Shown: positions 46,669 to 56,886, counted from the first letter of the stretch. The stretch is 64,000 nucleotides of DNA from Steinernema hermaphroditum (GCA_030435675.1 CM059621.1:9300001-9364000); one strand, 5' to 3'. Notes: generated by a model from the letters alone, not told the origin. Numbers and translations are program-made.

Positions 46669-46872
46669 GCCTGTTCTTGTAAATTTTTCTCCTCATGAAG
46701 TTTTATGCCGGTGTGTTCTGAATGTTGCCGGCTGTACATTTGTTGTAAAACAGATCTGACTAAAATTATTACCAATGAATTACAGGTTCCAAGTGTTCTC
46801 ACCGTCCATGGGGTTGCACCACGGGTCCCATTGCATCTTCTTTAATCGAACTGACACATGCAACGCGAGCGG

Positions 46873-46880
46873 ATTCGGAG
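46873..46880 (+). repeat. 8-bp target-site duplication, left copy
   Basis: ATTCGGAG, identical to 48208-48215, directly before the terminal repeat CAGGGCTGT. Confidence 0.85.
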
Positions 46881-47130
46881 CAGGGCTGTGCGAGTTTTGA
46901 GTTTTGACTTTTTGGCAAAATTCGACTCAAAACTCGGCCTTGAAGCACTGTCCATGCCGGACGCGACAGGCTCTTTTCCGTGGTATCGACCAGTGTCGGA
47001 TTGACGACCAGACTGACCAGTGTCGGTCCGACACTGGTCAGTCTCCGAAGGTCGGCGACACCCAAAAATCCCCAAAAGCTGCTGTTTCTAAACTCAAAGG
47101 TACCAGTTTCAGGTACACATGAACGGTGTC

Positions 47131-47460
47131 CGGACATTTGCGTCCCGGACATTTGCGTCCCGGACATTTGCGTCCCGGACATTTGCGTCCCGGACATTTG
47201 CGTCCCGGACATTTGCGTCCCGGACATTTGCGTCCCGGACATTTGCGTCCCGGACATTTGCGTCCCGGACATTTGCGTCCCGGACATTTGCGTCCCGGAC
47301 ATTTGCGTCCCGGACATTTGCGTCCCGGACATTTGCGTCCCGGACATTTGCGTCCCGGACATTTGCGTCCCGGACATTTGCGTCCCGGACATTTGCGTCC
47401 CGGACATTTGCGTCCCGGACATTTGCGTCCCGGACATTTGCGTCCCGGACATTTGCGTCC
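47131..47460 (+). repeat. 15-bp minisatellite, 22 identical copies
   Basis: Exactly 330 bp of CGGACATTTGCGTCC repeated without a single change. About three variant units (CGGACTTTTGCATCC type) lie inverted at 48035-48090. The array is open in several frames on both strands because 15 is a multiple of three. These frames are not genes. Confidence 0.97.
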
Positions 47461-47469
47461 CGCGCGTTT

Positions 47470-47889
47470 TTTTGTCTATTTCAAAGGTCTATTTCAATGG
47501 TTTTTCCGGTTGGCGTCCTAATCGATCATCACTTCATTCCCTGCGCGTATGCATTTATGCAGAATCGCACCCTGCACACCTACCTTCGCCTCTTTCAGAA
47601 GATTTCCTCTCTTTTGGGCCCTAACCAAGCTCCTCTCTCTTTCATGACCGATCTCGAAAAAAGCATTCAAAGGTCTATTTCAATGGTTTTCCCAAGTGTT
47701 CGTATTGAATCCTGTCTCTTCCATCTGGCGCAAGCCGTCTTCCGCCAAGTCCAAAAATTCGGTCTCACCCCACTCTACAACGATCGGGACAATCAATCTT
47801 TCAAAAAACTGATCCGTTATCTTCCGTGTCTCTCTTTCCTTCCGCCGGACTTAGTCCCACCTTATGACCCTGCAGAATTATTTGTGTAA
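47470..47889 (+). pseudogene. Mutator-like (MULE) transposase fragment
   Basis: Plus-strand frame reading CAYAFMQNRTLHTYLRLFQ, SFMTDLEKSIQRSISMVFP, RIESCLFHLAQAVFRQVQKFGL then YLPCLSFLPPDLVPP. This is the order of the MULE transposase catalytic core (a conserved Asp in the MTD.E block, then a C.FH block). The N-terminal DNA-binding part and the C-terminus are absent. The 25-base stretch around AAAGGTCTATTTCAATGG occurs twice (about 47485 and 47669), showing an internal rearrangement. Confidence 0.85.
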
Positions 47890-48207
47890 GCCTAACACGT
47901 TTGTCAACGGCCCGGACGCATAAATTGTTGGACTCTCTTTTGTTCTGTTGGTAATTTTTGGATGCATTGTCGCTAAATCGACTAAAATACTCACTGTGGC
48001 AAAAACGGCGGTGAAAACATAAAGAACGGCGGTAAAAAAACGCGCGGGACGCAAAAGTCCGGGACGCAAATGTCCGGGATGCAAAAGTCCGGACACCAAC
48101 TCAAACGGTTTTCTGTAAGACTTTGCTGAAGGAGCTTTTACTGTATTTCACAAATGGCTTTAAGCTTTGAATTTTGAGTTTTGATATCCGAGTTTTGAAC
48201 AGCCCTG

Positions 48208-48215
48208 ATTCGGAG
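48208..48215 (+). repeat. 8-bp target-site duplication, right copy
   Basis: ATTCGGAG, identical to 46873-46880, directly after the right terminal repeat. Confidence 0.85.
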
Positions 48216-48374
48216 GCTTCCGATGGCACACTGTCCTTGTCGTCCTTTGAGCCAACATTGTTGCACTCTCCCACCCATGTGCAGTAGCGCCGTGTGTTGC
48301 GAGGGCTCCGACGTCACTCGGGAGGTAATCCGGCCCCTCGCCGGGGTTATCACTCCATCTTCAAATATTTGTTT

Positions 48375-48477
48375 ACGCGGGAGTCTCTTTTTTTGCGGCG
48401 ACCTTCGCCCTCCAACGTCGCCAGCTCGGCGGGAGGATCAAGACTGCACCGTAGAGCAGTGGCGCCTCTCGGAAACA
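48375..48477. repeat. 103-bp dispersed repeat, copy 1 (possible structured RNA)
   Basis: Same length as 50478-50580 and about 94% identical. It contains a GGCGAC...GTCGCC stem whose arms are identical in both copies, while several of the differences fall in the loop. It starts with a T7 run (CTCTTTTTTTGCGG), which on the minus strand would be an A run. Identity unknown. Confidence 0.6.
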
Positions 48478-49488
48478 CTCCTAATCTGCCTTCCGGGGAT
48501 GTCGCCGCTTTTTACGCGATTGCCTCTTTGACGGCGACCTTGATCGCGTTATGCCGCGCCAAGGGCCGGAAAGCGCCTTCCGCGCGGAACAGGTTCCAGG
48601 CAGTCGTTGTTTTGATCGCCCATGTGGTACCGAGTGTTCCACGGCTGAGTTCCCTTGATGAGTGGCGGCGGAATCGACTTTCCACTTGCAGTCGGAAGCT
48701 GGCATCTCTTTTATGTCAACGTGTTTGGTCGTGTCACGTGGAAGCTGAAATGGTTGAGCCTGGATGCAAATTCCCCCCTTTTGCCAAGTTGTCACCTTGG
48801 CTCCCTGCAATCAGAGCGCATTCGTTATGACTCACTCAACGTCGTCCGTGTCGAGGCTTTTAGTTTTCGCATTTCGGTGTTTTCCCGTGTTCCATCGAGC
48901 TGGAATGAGGGCGATAAATATTTAAGCACGTTTCCTTCTGAGTTACAACGGTGTGGCGCTCCCCGTTTCTCTTGATTGAGTGTGTTTTTAGAATCACTAG
49001 GGATTGCTTTTCCAGAGTGAACGGAACTTGGGCGTTTATACGTGCGCATCCAGATGCGCGTGCCCTGCACAAGCCATCAAGTTTGCGCTCTGAGAAGGTG
49101 ACATTCTATCCACGAACGCCGCTGGGAAACGCGATATTTGCCAGCAGACGGCCAAAGTGAATTTCGAAGATGCTTTATTCCCATGCGAAATGAAAGTTTT
49201 TCGGAAAGGGGCGCCCCGTAGGAGCTCTAGGTGACTCGCGCCCATATGGGGCGGGCGAACAACAATTGATCGTCGAAGCAGCTGGGCTCCTGCTTGAAGT
49301 CCGCAATCGATTTGCTTTTCCGCCGACGACATCCCGTCGAGTTTTTTTTTTTGCATTTATCTAGCTGTACGATCGGCTAAGGGCATGTGATTCGATGCAT
49401 GTCGCCCCTTTGTTCTGCTCTACTGTCAGCCGTGCCGATTGATGTTTTGCCGTGTCGTTCGTGTTGATTCACTTGATATTTTAGGGAG
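48478..49488. other. Intergenic region upstream of the Ly6-like gene
   Basis: About 1 kb without a recognised gene. A T11 run lies at about 49339-49350 after a GC-rich, partly self-complementary stretch (49205-49335). This could be a decayed RNA gene but has no clear promoter boxes. Confidence 0.35.
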
Positions 49489-50260
49489 ATGAAGTTCCGC
49501 GCCTTCCTTCTCGCTTTGATCGCCGTGGCCGCCGTCGCTCACGCGAAAGACGACATAAAGTCCGCTTTGGAGAAGACGTAGGTGTACGGTATTCGGAGCT
49601 CTGTGATGAACGTTCATTTAGTAAGGATACGGTTGTGGATGGTGTTTCGAAAGCTGCCGATGCCGCTTCCGGAACCACGAGCGATCTGGCCGACAATGCG
49701 AACGATGTCGGAGGAAAGATCAGCGACAAGGTTGCGGCAGGGATTGAAAAGAAAAAGGAGGCGCTCGCTGATGTGAAGGAGAAGTTGAAGCCGAATGCCG
49801 AGAAACCCGTGGCAGCCGCCGCTGTCGCCGTCCCCGGAACGGTTTCCTGCTACCAGTGCAACTCGGCAAGTGACGGCGAAGAGAAGTGCCACTCCAGCGA
49901 ACAAAGCGAGCTCGAACCCTTTCTGAAGAAGTGCCCGGCGCTGCTTGAGGGTGCCTTCAAGGACAGAGAAGCCAAGGGGTGCCGCAAGATCATCCAGGTA
50001 AGACAGAGCTCCGTGGTCAGATCCTAATCTCCTCCTTGCAGACTGTTGGAGAGGACACTTCCCGCACTATCCGCGAGTGTGCCTACACGGAAGACCCGGA
50101 CGCCGAGGGAACTGGCAGGAAGCGCACCGGAAACAAGGGAATCAGCATGTACTACTATCAGTGCGGCAACGAGAGTGACCAGAAGCCGTGCAACACCGCC
50201 GTCTCTCACTTCGTCGGACTCGGAACCATCTTCGCCGCCGCCTATATCGCCTTTTTCTGA
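49489..50260 (+). CDS. Secreted GPI-anchored Ly6/uPAR-like protein with helical stalk
   Basis: Three exons (49489-49577, 49622-49997, 50042-50260) code 227 aa. There is a signal peptide MKFRAFLLALIAVAAVAHA, then about 65 residues of Ala/Lys/Asp-rich amphipathic helix (KDTVVDGVSKAADAASGTT and on). A Cys-rich three-finger-like domain follows, beginning SCYQCNS and closing with QCGNESDQKPCN (the C..CN ending of Ly6 proteins). A hydrophobic GPI-signal tail (HFVGLGTIFAAAYIAFF) ends the protein. It is predicted to sit on the outer cell surface. The helical stalk resembles late-embryogenesis-like repeats, an uncommon partner for this domain. The specific ligand is unknown. Confidence 0.85.
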
Positions 50261-50477
50261 CACCGCCCAATTCTGTAGCTCAGACTATACCGTATCTTTC
50301 AGTCAGTGTAGTATAACTGTAGGTGCTCTTTGGTTCGTCTGTTGCCTTGTGACTCCCCTTCGCGTTCGCTGTTAAGGTGCTTCGATTCCTCCCAATTTGT
50401 AATTTTTAATTTTATACAGAAAATTTATGGTGTGTGGACCTTCAACCGAAGGTTGTGGTGGGAATGGGCAGGGGACA

Positions 50478-50580
50478 ACGCGGGAGTCTCTTTTTTTGCG
50501 GCGACTTTCGCCTTCCACCGTCGCCAGTTCGGCGGGAGGATCAAGGCTGCACCGTAGAGCAGTGGCGCCTCTCGGAAACA
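50478..50580. repeat. 103-bp dispersed repeat, copy 2 (possible structured RNA)
   Basis: Partner of 48375-48477. It lies in the 3' flank of the Ly6-like gene and 300 bp before UGP. Confidence 0.6.
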
Positions 50581-50887
50581 TATGAATTACTGTAGACCTC
50601 TCTGGAGGAAACCCAATCGAACCATGCAGGGTGCAAGGGAGTGAAGTGAACGTCGGAGATGGAACAGAGAAGTGCACAAAAGTCGCAAAGGAGGCTTCTG
50701 GTTTCCACAGTGGGAATCGTTCGTTTACTGGGTAGCGCTGTAAACTTCAGGTGCCCGAGTGACCGTTCTGCGGGGCATTTCTCCTCTTCTTCAATAAGAT
50801 CGATCACGTACTCGAAAGACCTTGAACGTCTCTTCGGCCTTCTTCTCCTTCACTTTCCCCGCGACTCTTCCCGATCGATCGCCCGAG

Positions 50888-52523
50888 ATGCCTGTCGAAG
50901 CCGAGCGCCGCGAAGCTCTTCTCCGACAGCTCGATGGATTCCTGGAGCGCTTCAGCGTCGACGAGGTACCACCGCCTCTCCCCCTATTCTCTGATGGCCC
51001 TTCCAGAGGTCGAAGCACGACTGCGAGGTCTTCCGCGGCCTCTACGAGCAGTTTCTGACGGAGCCGGCGACGATCGACTGGTCTCAGATGCACCCCATCG
51101 GCGACGACATTCAGAGGGACTACGGCAGCCTCCCGGAGTGCGAGGACATAGAGGCGGTCCTGGAGAAGGTGGTCGTCGTGAAGCTGAACGGCGGTCTCGG
51201 CACGACTATGGGTTGTCGGGTCCCGAAGTCCCTGATTCCCGTACGGGATGGCGAGACCTTCCTAGACTTCGCCATCAAACAGCATACGGTAGGGACCGAG
51301 GACCACCCGGAGACGTTTCTTTTCCAGGCGACGAACGAGAGGTACGGTAGCCGCGTGCCCCTCTACCTGTTGAACTCCTTCCGGACGGAGGAGGCAACAC
51401 GGGAAGCGCTGAAGGAACGTCCGGAGGGCGCAGACCTGATCAGGCAATTCTCGCAGAGCCGCTGCCCGCGTCTCGACGCGGAGACGCTCCTTCCGGCGGC
51501 CGAGGGTCCTGAGGCGAGTGCCGAGGAGGGCTGGTACCCCCCGGGGCACGGCAACGTCTTCCGTGCGATGCACCACAGCGGCGTCCTCCAGACTCTGCTC
51601 GACGAAGGGCGCCACGTCTGCTTCGTCTCCAACATCGACAACACAGGCGCCAACCTGGACCTGCGCCTTGCGAAGTTCTTCCTCGACTCCGGCGCCGAGT
51701 ACGTCATGGAGGTGACGCCGAAGACCGAGGCCGATGTGAAGGTGCGAAGCCCTGACACTCCGCTCCCATGACTGTTTGCTTTCTCACATCGTTTAGGGGG
51801 GCACGCTCATCGAGATCAACGGACGCATCATGCATCTCGAGATGCCTCAGGTCCCCGCGGAGCACGTTGACGAGTTCTGCTCCCTCCGCACGTTCAAGTG
51901 AGTGCTACCGTACACCTCCCGCCCCTCAAAAGGCCCTTTCCAGGATCTTCAACACGAACAACATCTGGATCGACTTGCGCGCCGTCAGGAGACGTCTCGA
52001 CGCCATCAGCATGGAGATCATCGTCAACAAGAAGGTGCGCCCTGGCCCTCGCCAATCCTACCGTACCCCTTGCAGACGCTGAGTTGCGGCCGGCGCGTGA
52101 TCCAGCTAGAGACGTCGATCGGCGGCGCCATCCGCAACTTCGAGCGCGTCTTCGGGGTGTGCGTCGGGCGCCACCGTTTCCTTCCGGTCAAGCGCACCCA
52201 GGACCTCCTCGCCATCAAGAGCAACGTCTACAGCGTCGACGCGGAGCACGTGCTCCGGCTCCAGGTCCCCCGTGCACCGTTCGTCGCCCTCTCCTTCCAC
52301 TACGACGCGGTACCGTACCCGCGCGAACAGTTGACGGCCTCCCTTCCAGGTGCATGACTTCGACGCGCGTTTCGCGGAGATCCCGGACATGCGCGCCCTC
52401 CAGAAGCTCGTCGTGGCGGGAGACGTCCGCTTCGGGACGGGAGTCGTCCTCCAGGGCGACGTCGAGATCGTCGGCGACGGCGAAGTGGCCGAGCGCGTTT
52501 GCAAGGGCCGCATCCTCCTCTAG
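50888..52523 (+). CDS. UGP2: UTP-glucose-1-phosphate uridylyltransferase
   Basis: Makes UDP-glucose from UTP and glucose-1-phosphate for glycogen and glycan synthesis. Seven exons: 50888-50965, 51007-51288, 51328-51741, 51797-51897, 51944-52034, 52076-52309, 52350-52523. Hallmarks: nucleotide-binding VVKLNGGLGTTMGCRVPKSLI, EGWYPPGHGNVF, FVSNIDNTGANLDL, IFNTNNIWIDLRAV, VIQLETSIGGAIRNFE and FLPVKRTQDLL. The C-terminal beta-helix has VVAGDVRFGTGVVLQGDV. The 39-nt intron 51289-51327 is a multiple of three without a stop. The TACSGTA motif is in four of the six introns. Very GC-rich, unlike transketolase or the cyclins. Confidence 0.95.
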
Positions 52524-52564
52524 AACCTCTAGATCGTCCAAGAAGCATTTATAAATAAAGACTA

Positions 52565-52882
52565 CTACACACAGAGATCATAGTGAGGCGGGATTTGAGC
52601 AACAAACTGATAGTCGAAATATAGGGTCCCATTGGGGAACAGCGTTACCGTACGCCCTTCGGCCTTCGCCTTCCGGATTTGGCCCTCCAGCTGCGCGACG
52701 TCCACGTGCGGGTGCTGTGCGCCGAGGAGCGCTCCCGCCTGTTGCATCATCATGGCCACGCCGAGTCCAACGCCCACCTGGTGGCTGAAAAGCGAATCTT
52801 CGGCCTCTCCTAACGCGTTTTTCGGACTCCTCCTTGCACTTCGCATTTGCATAAATTGGGGCGTTTGAATGCCAAATCCCAT
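52565..52882 (-). CDS. Small protein of unknown family
   Basis: A 105-codon minus frame starting MGFGIQTPQFMQMRSARRSP, with a Gly/Met-rich segment VGVGLGVAMMMQQAGALLG, a helical AQLEGQIRKAKAEGR and ending IPPHYDLCV. An intron may be hidden: GCTTTTCAG near 52787 would be an acceptor for a shorter first exon. A GTACGGTAAC word in the second half resembles intron sequence in other genes here. I do not recognise it. It could form one gene with the Cys-rich exon at 53253-53338. Confidence 0.45.
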   Translation of the reverse strand: MGFGIQTPQFMQMRSARRSPKNALGEAEDSLFSHQVGVGLGVAMMMQQAGALLGAQHPHVDVAQLEGQIRKAKAEGRTVTLFPNGTLYFDYQFVAQIPPHYDLCV

Positions 52883-53252
52883 TCCGACGTCTTTTGATAT
52901 TTTGTATCGAATCGGATTCGGGAGGGCTCCCTTTCACGCGCCAACAAAAGAGAGAAATTGGTCGCCAATGTTTTGAGTCTTTCGAACAAAAAACACGACG
53001 AGGGTTCTGAAGTCTTTCTTTTCACAGCTGATTCGCATCTATAATGCGCCAAGTATCTAGAGGTTTTTGTTGTGCATGGGCAAATTACACCGGGCTACGG
53101 TAATTTCCGAGAACTGGAACGAAGAAAACGCTTTCACAAAGCAGAGCACTGTTGCGAAAAACATGGAAACCGTAATCCAATGCGCTCGGAAATACGGAAA
53201 CCCCCGTTTTTTTGAGTATTTGGGAAGAAGAAATGGTCAGGGCACCACTCAC

Positions 53253-53338
53253 CTCGGTCGCTTGCCGTTGGTACCGTAATCCAAGGGCCGGTGCGGGTGA
53301 TCGTCGTCGTCGGCGTCACAGGAGCAACAACCGCCCAT
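53253..53338 (-). CDS. Possible first exon with myristoylation/palmitoylation start
   Basis: Starts MGGCCSCDADDDDHPHRP and ends at a good donor (GTGAGT). An acceptor (CTCAG) lies 8 nt before the ATG. Gly2 plus clustered Cys is the usual signal for N-myristoylation and palmitoylation. Following exons were not identified with confidence; the frame at 52565-52882 downstream on the same strand is a candidate. Confidence 0.35.
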
Positions 53339-53735
53339 GGCGAATCCTGAGATACTGCAGGAGAGAAAGGTTCGTCGTCGAGGGCGATTCGCGAATGGTC
53401 CTCGGGGACGGGCACGCCTGATTGAATGACCCCAACCACCCGCGAAATTGAATTGCCGGTGAGGACGAAGCGATTTCGAGTGCGGCAATCAGACGCGAGA
53501 TTTCCCGGGCGGGAGGCGGAGATCCGCGGCGACGCGGAAGCATCGGAGGGGGCGACGTGAGAAAGTGTCTTCAACGACTTCGGGCGTAATCGAATCCCCA
53601 CGACCCTCCGACGAGGAAACGCGCTCGAATGGAGGGCGGGTCTCGCGCCGATCGCCCTGCCTGATCGCACAGGTACGATGCGAGAGGTAAGGGGCCAAAA
53701 GCGAGACTTGGAGGGCGATCTTGGATTCATAGAAG

Positions 53736-54642
53736 ATGGAGGAAGAAGACCGCCAAGCACGCCTCGACGAGCTGATGGCCGTGGAGTCAATATACGGGGA
53801 TCTCGTGCGTTTGGAGAGCGAGAGGCAGGTAACGGTGAAGTTCTCCGAGCGCGTGGAGATCGCCTTCGAACTGCCCGTCGACTATCCGTCAAAGTTTGTA
53901 AGCCTTTTGTTGTGTGCCTAGCAAGCTGAGTCCATTTTCGGAGCGCCGCCGACGTTCGAGATCTCCGGACCTACTCTGCGACGGACGCAGAAGTCAGCGA
54001 TCGACTCCGTTCTTCAGGCGACTTACGTTGAAAACATCGGAGCTCCTGTGCTCTTCGCGTGGATCGCCGCCGTTCTCGAGCATCTCGAGCACATGAAAGA
54101 CGCTGAGGAAGACGAGGAAGCGGAATCAAACGAGACGCCCGAAGGCGAAGTGGCAGTTCCAGAATGGTTGAACTTCGCCCTGCCTGAAATCGTGAGCAGC
54201 GACACGGTCACCGATAGAAAGAGTGTTTTCCAAGCCCATGCAGCCAGAATCTATTCAAAAGAAGAGGTATGAACGACTATCAATGCTAGAAATTATGAGG
54301 AAACTTGTTTAGGCTATGGCAGTTCTGGACAAACTGAAGGAAAATACCAAAATCTCCCGCGCGACTCACAACATCTATGCATGGATCGTCAGAAGGCCGG
54401 CGGACACTGCGGGCAAGCCCGACTACAAAGCGCACGACTGTGACGATGATGGAGAGACCGGAGCTGCATCAAAGGTACTCGGCATGATGTTCACGATGGG
54501 TGCCGAAAATCTGATAGTCGTCGTCAGTCGATGGTACGGTGGGATCCACCTGGGGCCCGATCGATTCCGGCACATCAACAACATAGCACGGTCTGTGATC
54601 GTTGAGAATGCGCTCGTGGAGAAAACGAAGGAGAGACGATAA
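53736..54642 (+). CDS. impt-1: IMPACT homolog (RWD + UPF0029)
   Basis: IMPACT binds GCN1 and restrains the eIF2-alpha kinase GCN2. The N-terminal RWD domain (LDELMAVESIYGDL, IAFELPVDYPSKF, APPTFEISGP) is followed by an acidic linker (DAEEDEEAESNE). Then comes the UPF0029/Impact domain (KSVFQAHAARIYSKEE, THNIYAWIV, DCDDDGETGAASKVLGMMF, NLIVVVSRWYGGIHLGPDRF). Exon 1 starts at 53736, exon 3 at 54313. The intron between exons 1 and 2 is only 24-33 nt (GTAAGCC donor at 53899), depending on the acceptor, which is extreme even for this genome. Confidence 0.93.
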
Positions 54643-54811
54643 ACGGTTTTATTGGGACAGATTTTCAACGGTATGCATAATCTGAAAATTTGCGAGGGAG
54701 TCTTATTTACATGGGTGCAATGATAAATGTTTTCAGAGGATGTAAGTAAAAGGGGCATTGAGGAGAGGGAGCTGGGAAGACCCGCGTTGCCGAACGCGCA
54801 GAGATCTGATT

Positions 54812-55063
54812 TCACTGATTCGCTTCTTCGCACGCATCGATCCAGTCCGAGTACACGTCGATGGGTTCGGAGAGGGAGTTGATGTTCGTCTGGAAATCCT
54901 CGAGGCAGATGCGGCATGAGATGAAGCCGACGTTGCGGTCGCGGTCCATCTTGACCTCGCACACGCGCTCATGGTTGCAGAAGGGGCAGTTGAACTGCGT
55001 CTCTAGCGGTTCGACCGCCCGTGACTTCGGAGGCGGCTTCCTCTTCGACTTTCGCTTTCCCAT
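54812..55063 (-). CDS. elof-1: Transcription elongation factor 1 homolog (ELOF1)
   Basis: Small zinc protein that rides on RNA polymerase II and acts in elongation and transcription-coupled repair. An intact 83-codon single-exon frame: basic start [15 protein letters not shown], zinc ligands in CPFCNH and [10 protein letters not shown], conserved [13 protein letters not shown] and [16 protein letters not shown]. Length and motifs are those of the family. It converges with IMPACT, whose stop is 170 bp away. Confidence 0.96.
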   Translation of the reverse strand: MGKRKSKRKPPPKSRAVEPLETQFNCPFCNHERVCEVKMDRDRNVGFISCRICLEDFQTNINSLSEPIDVYSDWIDACEEANQ

Positions 55064-55316
55064 CGCTCTGAAGGTGGCGGGATAGGCTAGACGCGAGCTC
55101 TAGACTAGACACGGTCTGTAGACAGCGCACGGGGAGATAGAGCACGGCGCACACACGACTTCACACGGCAAAACGAAACGCTGAAATGAAGGTTCTGCCG
55201 GAGAGTGGTGCTACTACGGCGTCACTTTATCGCGCGCGCATCGCCTGAGCGTTCTGTACTGACTCGGTCCTGCAACGCATGCTGCACCGACATGACTCTT
55301 CACACATTCGGCAGTC
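55064..55316. other. ELOF1 upstream region
   Basis: GC-rich promoter-like flank of about 250 bp merging into the tandem repeat. No gene recognised. Confidence 0.35.
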
Positions 55317-56886
55317 ATCTGGATGACACGGCGTGTCAAGCGGCTCGTTTTTCCGTTCTCGGTGGAGCAGTAAATGTCGTACGTTCGGATACCGTCCTGC
55401 CAGATCTTCAGTTAGTCGTATCCTCAGATTTGCACCGATTATGATCGGTAGCAGTGCTCGTGTTGCCCGCAAAATGATCAGCGCCACGCATTCCATCAGT
55501 GAAATACAAAACCGTTCGAAAAACGGTCGAAGTTCTGACTTTCTGACACTTCCATGCTGCCTCAAAATCACCTAACTTCCAAGCGAAATAACTTTCTCAA
55601 TTTTACGTGTTTTGTGGTCGTTCGGTACGCAAAATGTTCAGGAGACAAAGGCGCACAAATTCATCGGATCGATTTTGATATAATGCATTGTTCGCAGAGA
55701 AATCGGCAATTTACCGTCGAAATTGTCATTTTTGATGAAAAACGGTCTGCCGTAAGTGCGAAATAACTTTTCGTAGATTGCGTAGTTTTCGTTCAATCGG
55801 TACGCAAAATGTTCAGCGAAGTCTAATGCACAACTTCATCGGATGGATTTCGTTCTAATGCCCTGAGTGTCGAGAAAAGTTGGAAAACAGGTCGAAAAAC
55901 GACCGAAAAAAGTCAAATTTTTTGGATTTTTGATATTTTGATATCAATCGATAGCTTTCGACTTCATTAGTGATTTGCCGTCGGAATTAGTGCGAACCGA
56001 CTACTCTACATGGAATTACAAGCCAAAAACTACCCCCGACGCGACCTGGTCCCGCCACGAAGCGGCGGACGCTTTCGTGAACGAATTTCCCTTATGCTGA
56101 CACGCCGTGATGACACGGTGTGTCAAATGGCTCATTTTTCCGTCCGCGGCCGAGTAGTAAATGTCACACGTTAGGACACCGGTCTTGCCAGATCTTCAGT
56201 TACTCGTATCTTCAGATTTGCACCGATTATGATCGGTCACAGTGCCAGTTTTGTCCGCAAAATGATCAGCACCACGCATTCCATTAGTGAAATACAGAAC
56301 CGTTCGAAAAACGGTCGAAGTTCTGACTTTCTGACACTTTCATGTTAGCTCAAAATCACCTAGCTTACAAGCGAAATAACTTTCTCAGTCTTACGTGGCT
56401 CGTGGCCGTTCAGTGCGCAAAATGTTCAGGAGACAACAGCGCACAACTTCAGCATATGAATTTTGATATCATGCATTATTCGCAGAGAAATCATCAATTT
56501 GCTACTGAAATCGTCGTTTTTCGCAAAAAACGACCTGTCGTAAGTGCGAAATAACTTTTCGTAGATAGCGTATTTTTTGCTCAGTCGGTACGCAAAATGT
56601 TCAGCGTACAAATTCAACATATGAATTTCGTTCTAATGTCCTGAGTGTCGAGAAAAGTTAAAAAAGAGGTCGAAAAATGACCGAAAAAAGTCAAATTTTT
56701 GGGATTTTTGATATTTTGGTATCAATCGATAGCTTTCGACTTCATTAGTGATTTGCCGTCGGAATTAGTGCGAACGGACTGATCTGCATGGAATGACAGG
56801 CCAAAAACTACCCAGAAAGCGACCAGGTCCCGCCACGAAGCGGCGGACGCTTTTGTGATTTCCCTTATGCTGACACGCCGTGATGA
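55317..56886. repeat. Tandem duplication of a ~780-bp repeat
   Basis: Two diverged direct copies (about 55328-56113 and 56115-56886). Each starts GACACGG(C/T)GTGTCA and ends GTCCCGCCACGAAGCGGCGG...CTTATGCTGACACGCCGTGATGA. The start and end words are inverse to each other (TGACACG/CGTGTCA), so each unit has short inverted ends. Part of the unit (about 170 bp) also occurs at 10646-10815. Open frames inside (for example 55554-55766 and 56342-56554) are parallel in both copies but match no known protein. Confidence 0.8.

Larger units (their letters stand above)
46881..48207. mobile_element. 1,327-bp hAT-like insertion containing Mutator-type material
   Basis: The left end is CAGGGCTGTGCGAGTTTTGA. 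The inverse of the right end is CAGGGCTGTTCAAAACTCGG. Both are followed by AAAACTCG/GAGTTTTG words. A perfect 8-bp duplication (ATTCGGAG) flanks it. CAGGG-type ends with 8-bp duplications are typical of hAT elements. The inside is not hAT-like: it holds a Mutator-type transposase fragment (47470-47889) and a 15-bp tandem array (47131-47460) whose units recur inverted near the other side (about 48035-48096). The shell therefore carries material of another superfamily. Confidence 0.85.

Noticed and set aside
47131..47460. CRISPR-like array
   Set aside because: The repeats are contiguous with no spacers, and the DNA is eukaryotic. It is a minisatellite.
47119..47889. Long open frames on both strands across the 15-mer array (up to 256 codons)
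   Set aside because: They exist only because the unit is a multiple of three and contains no stop. Only the part after 47470 resembles a protein (MULE transposase).
48294..48830. 178-codon plus frame after the hAT-like insertion
   Set aside because: Arg/Ser-rich composition without recognisable motifs, and part of it lies in the 103-bp repeat.
53134..53892. 252-codon Arg/Ser-rich minus frame
   Set aside because: Shadow of a GC-rich region overlapping the IMPACT first exon; no domain, and composition typical of a non-coding frame.
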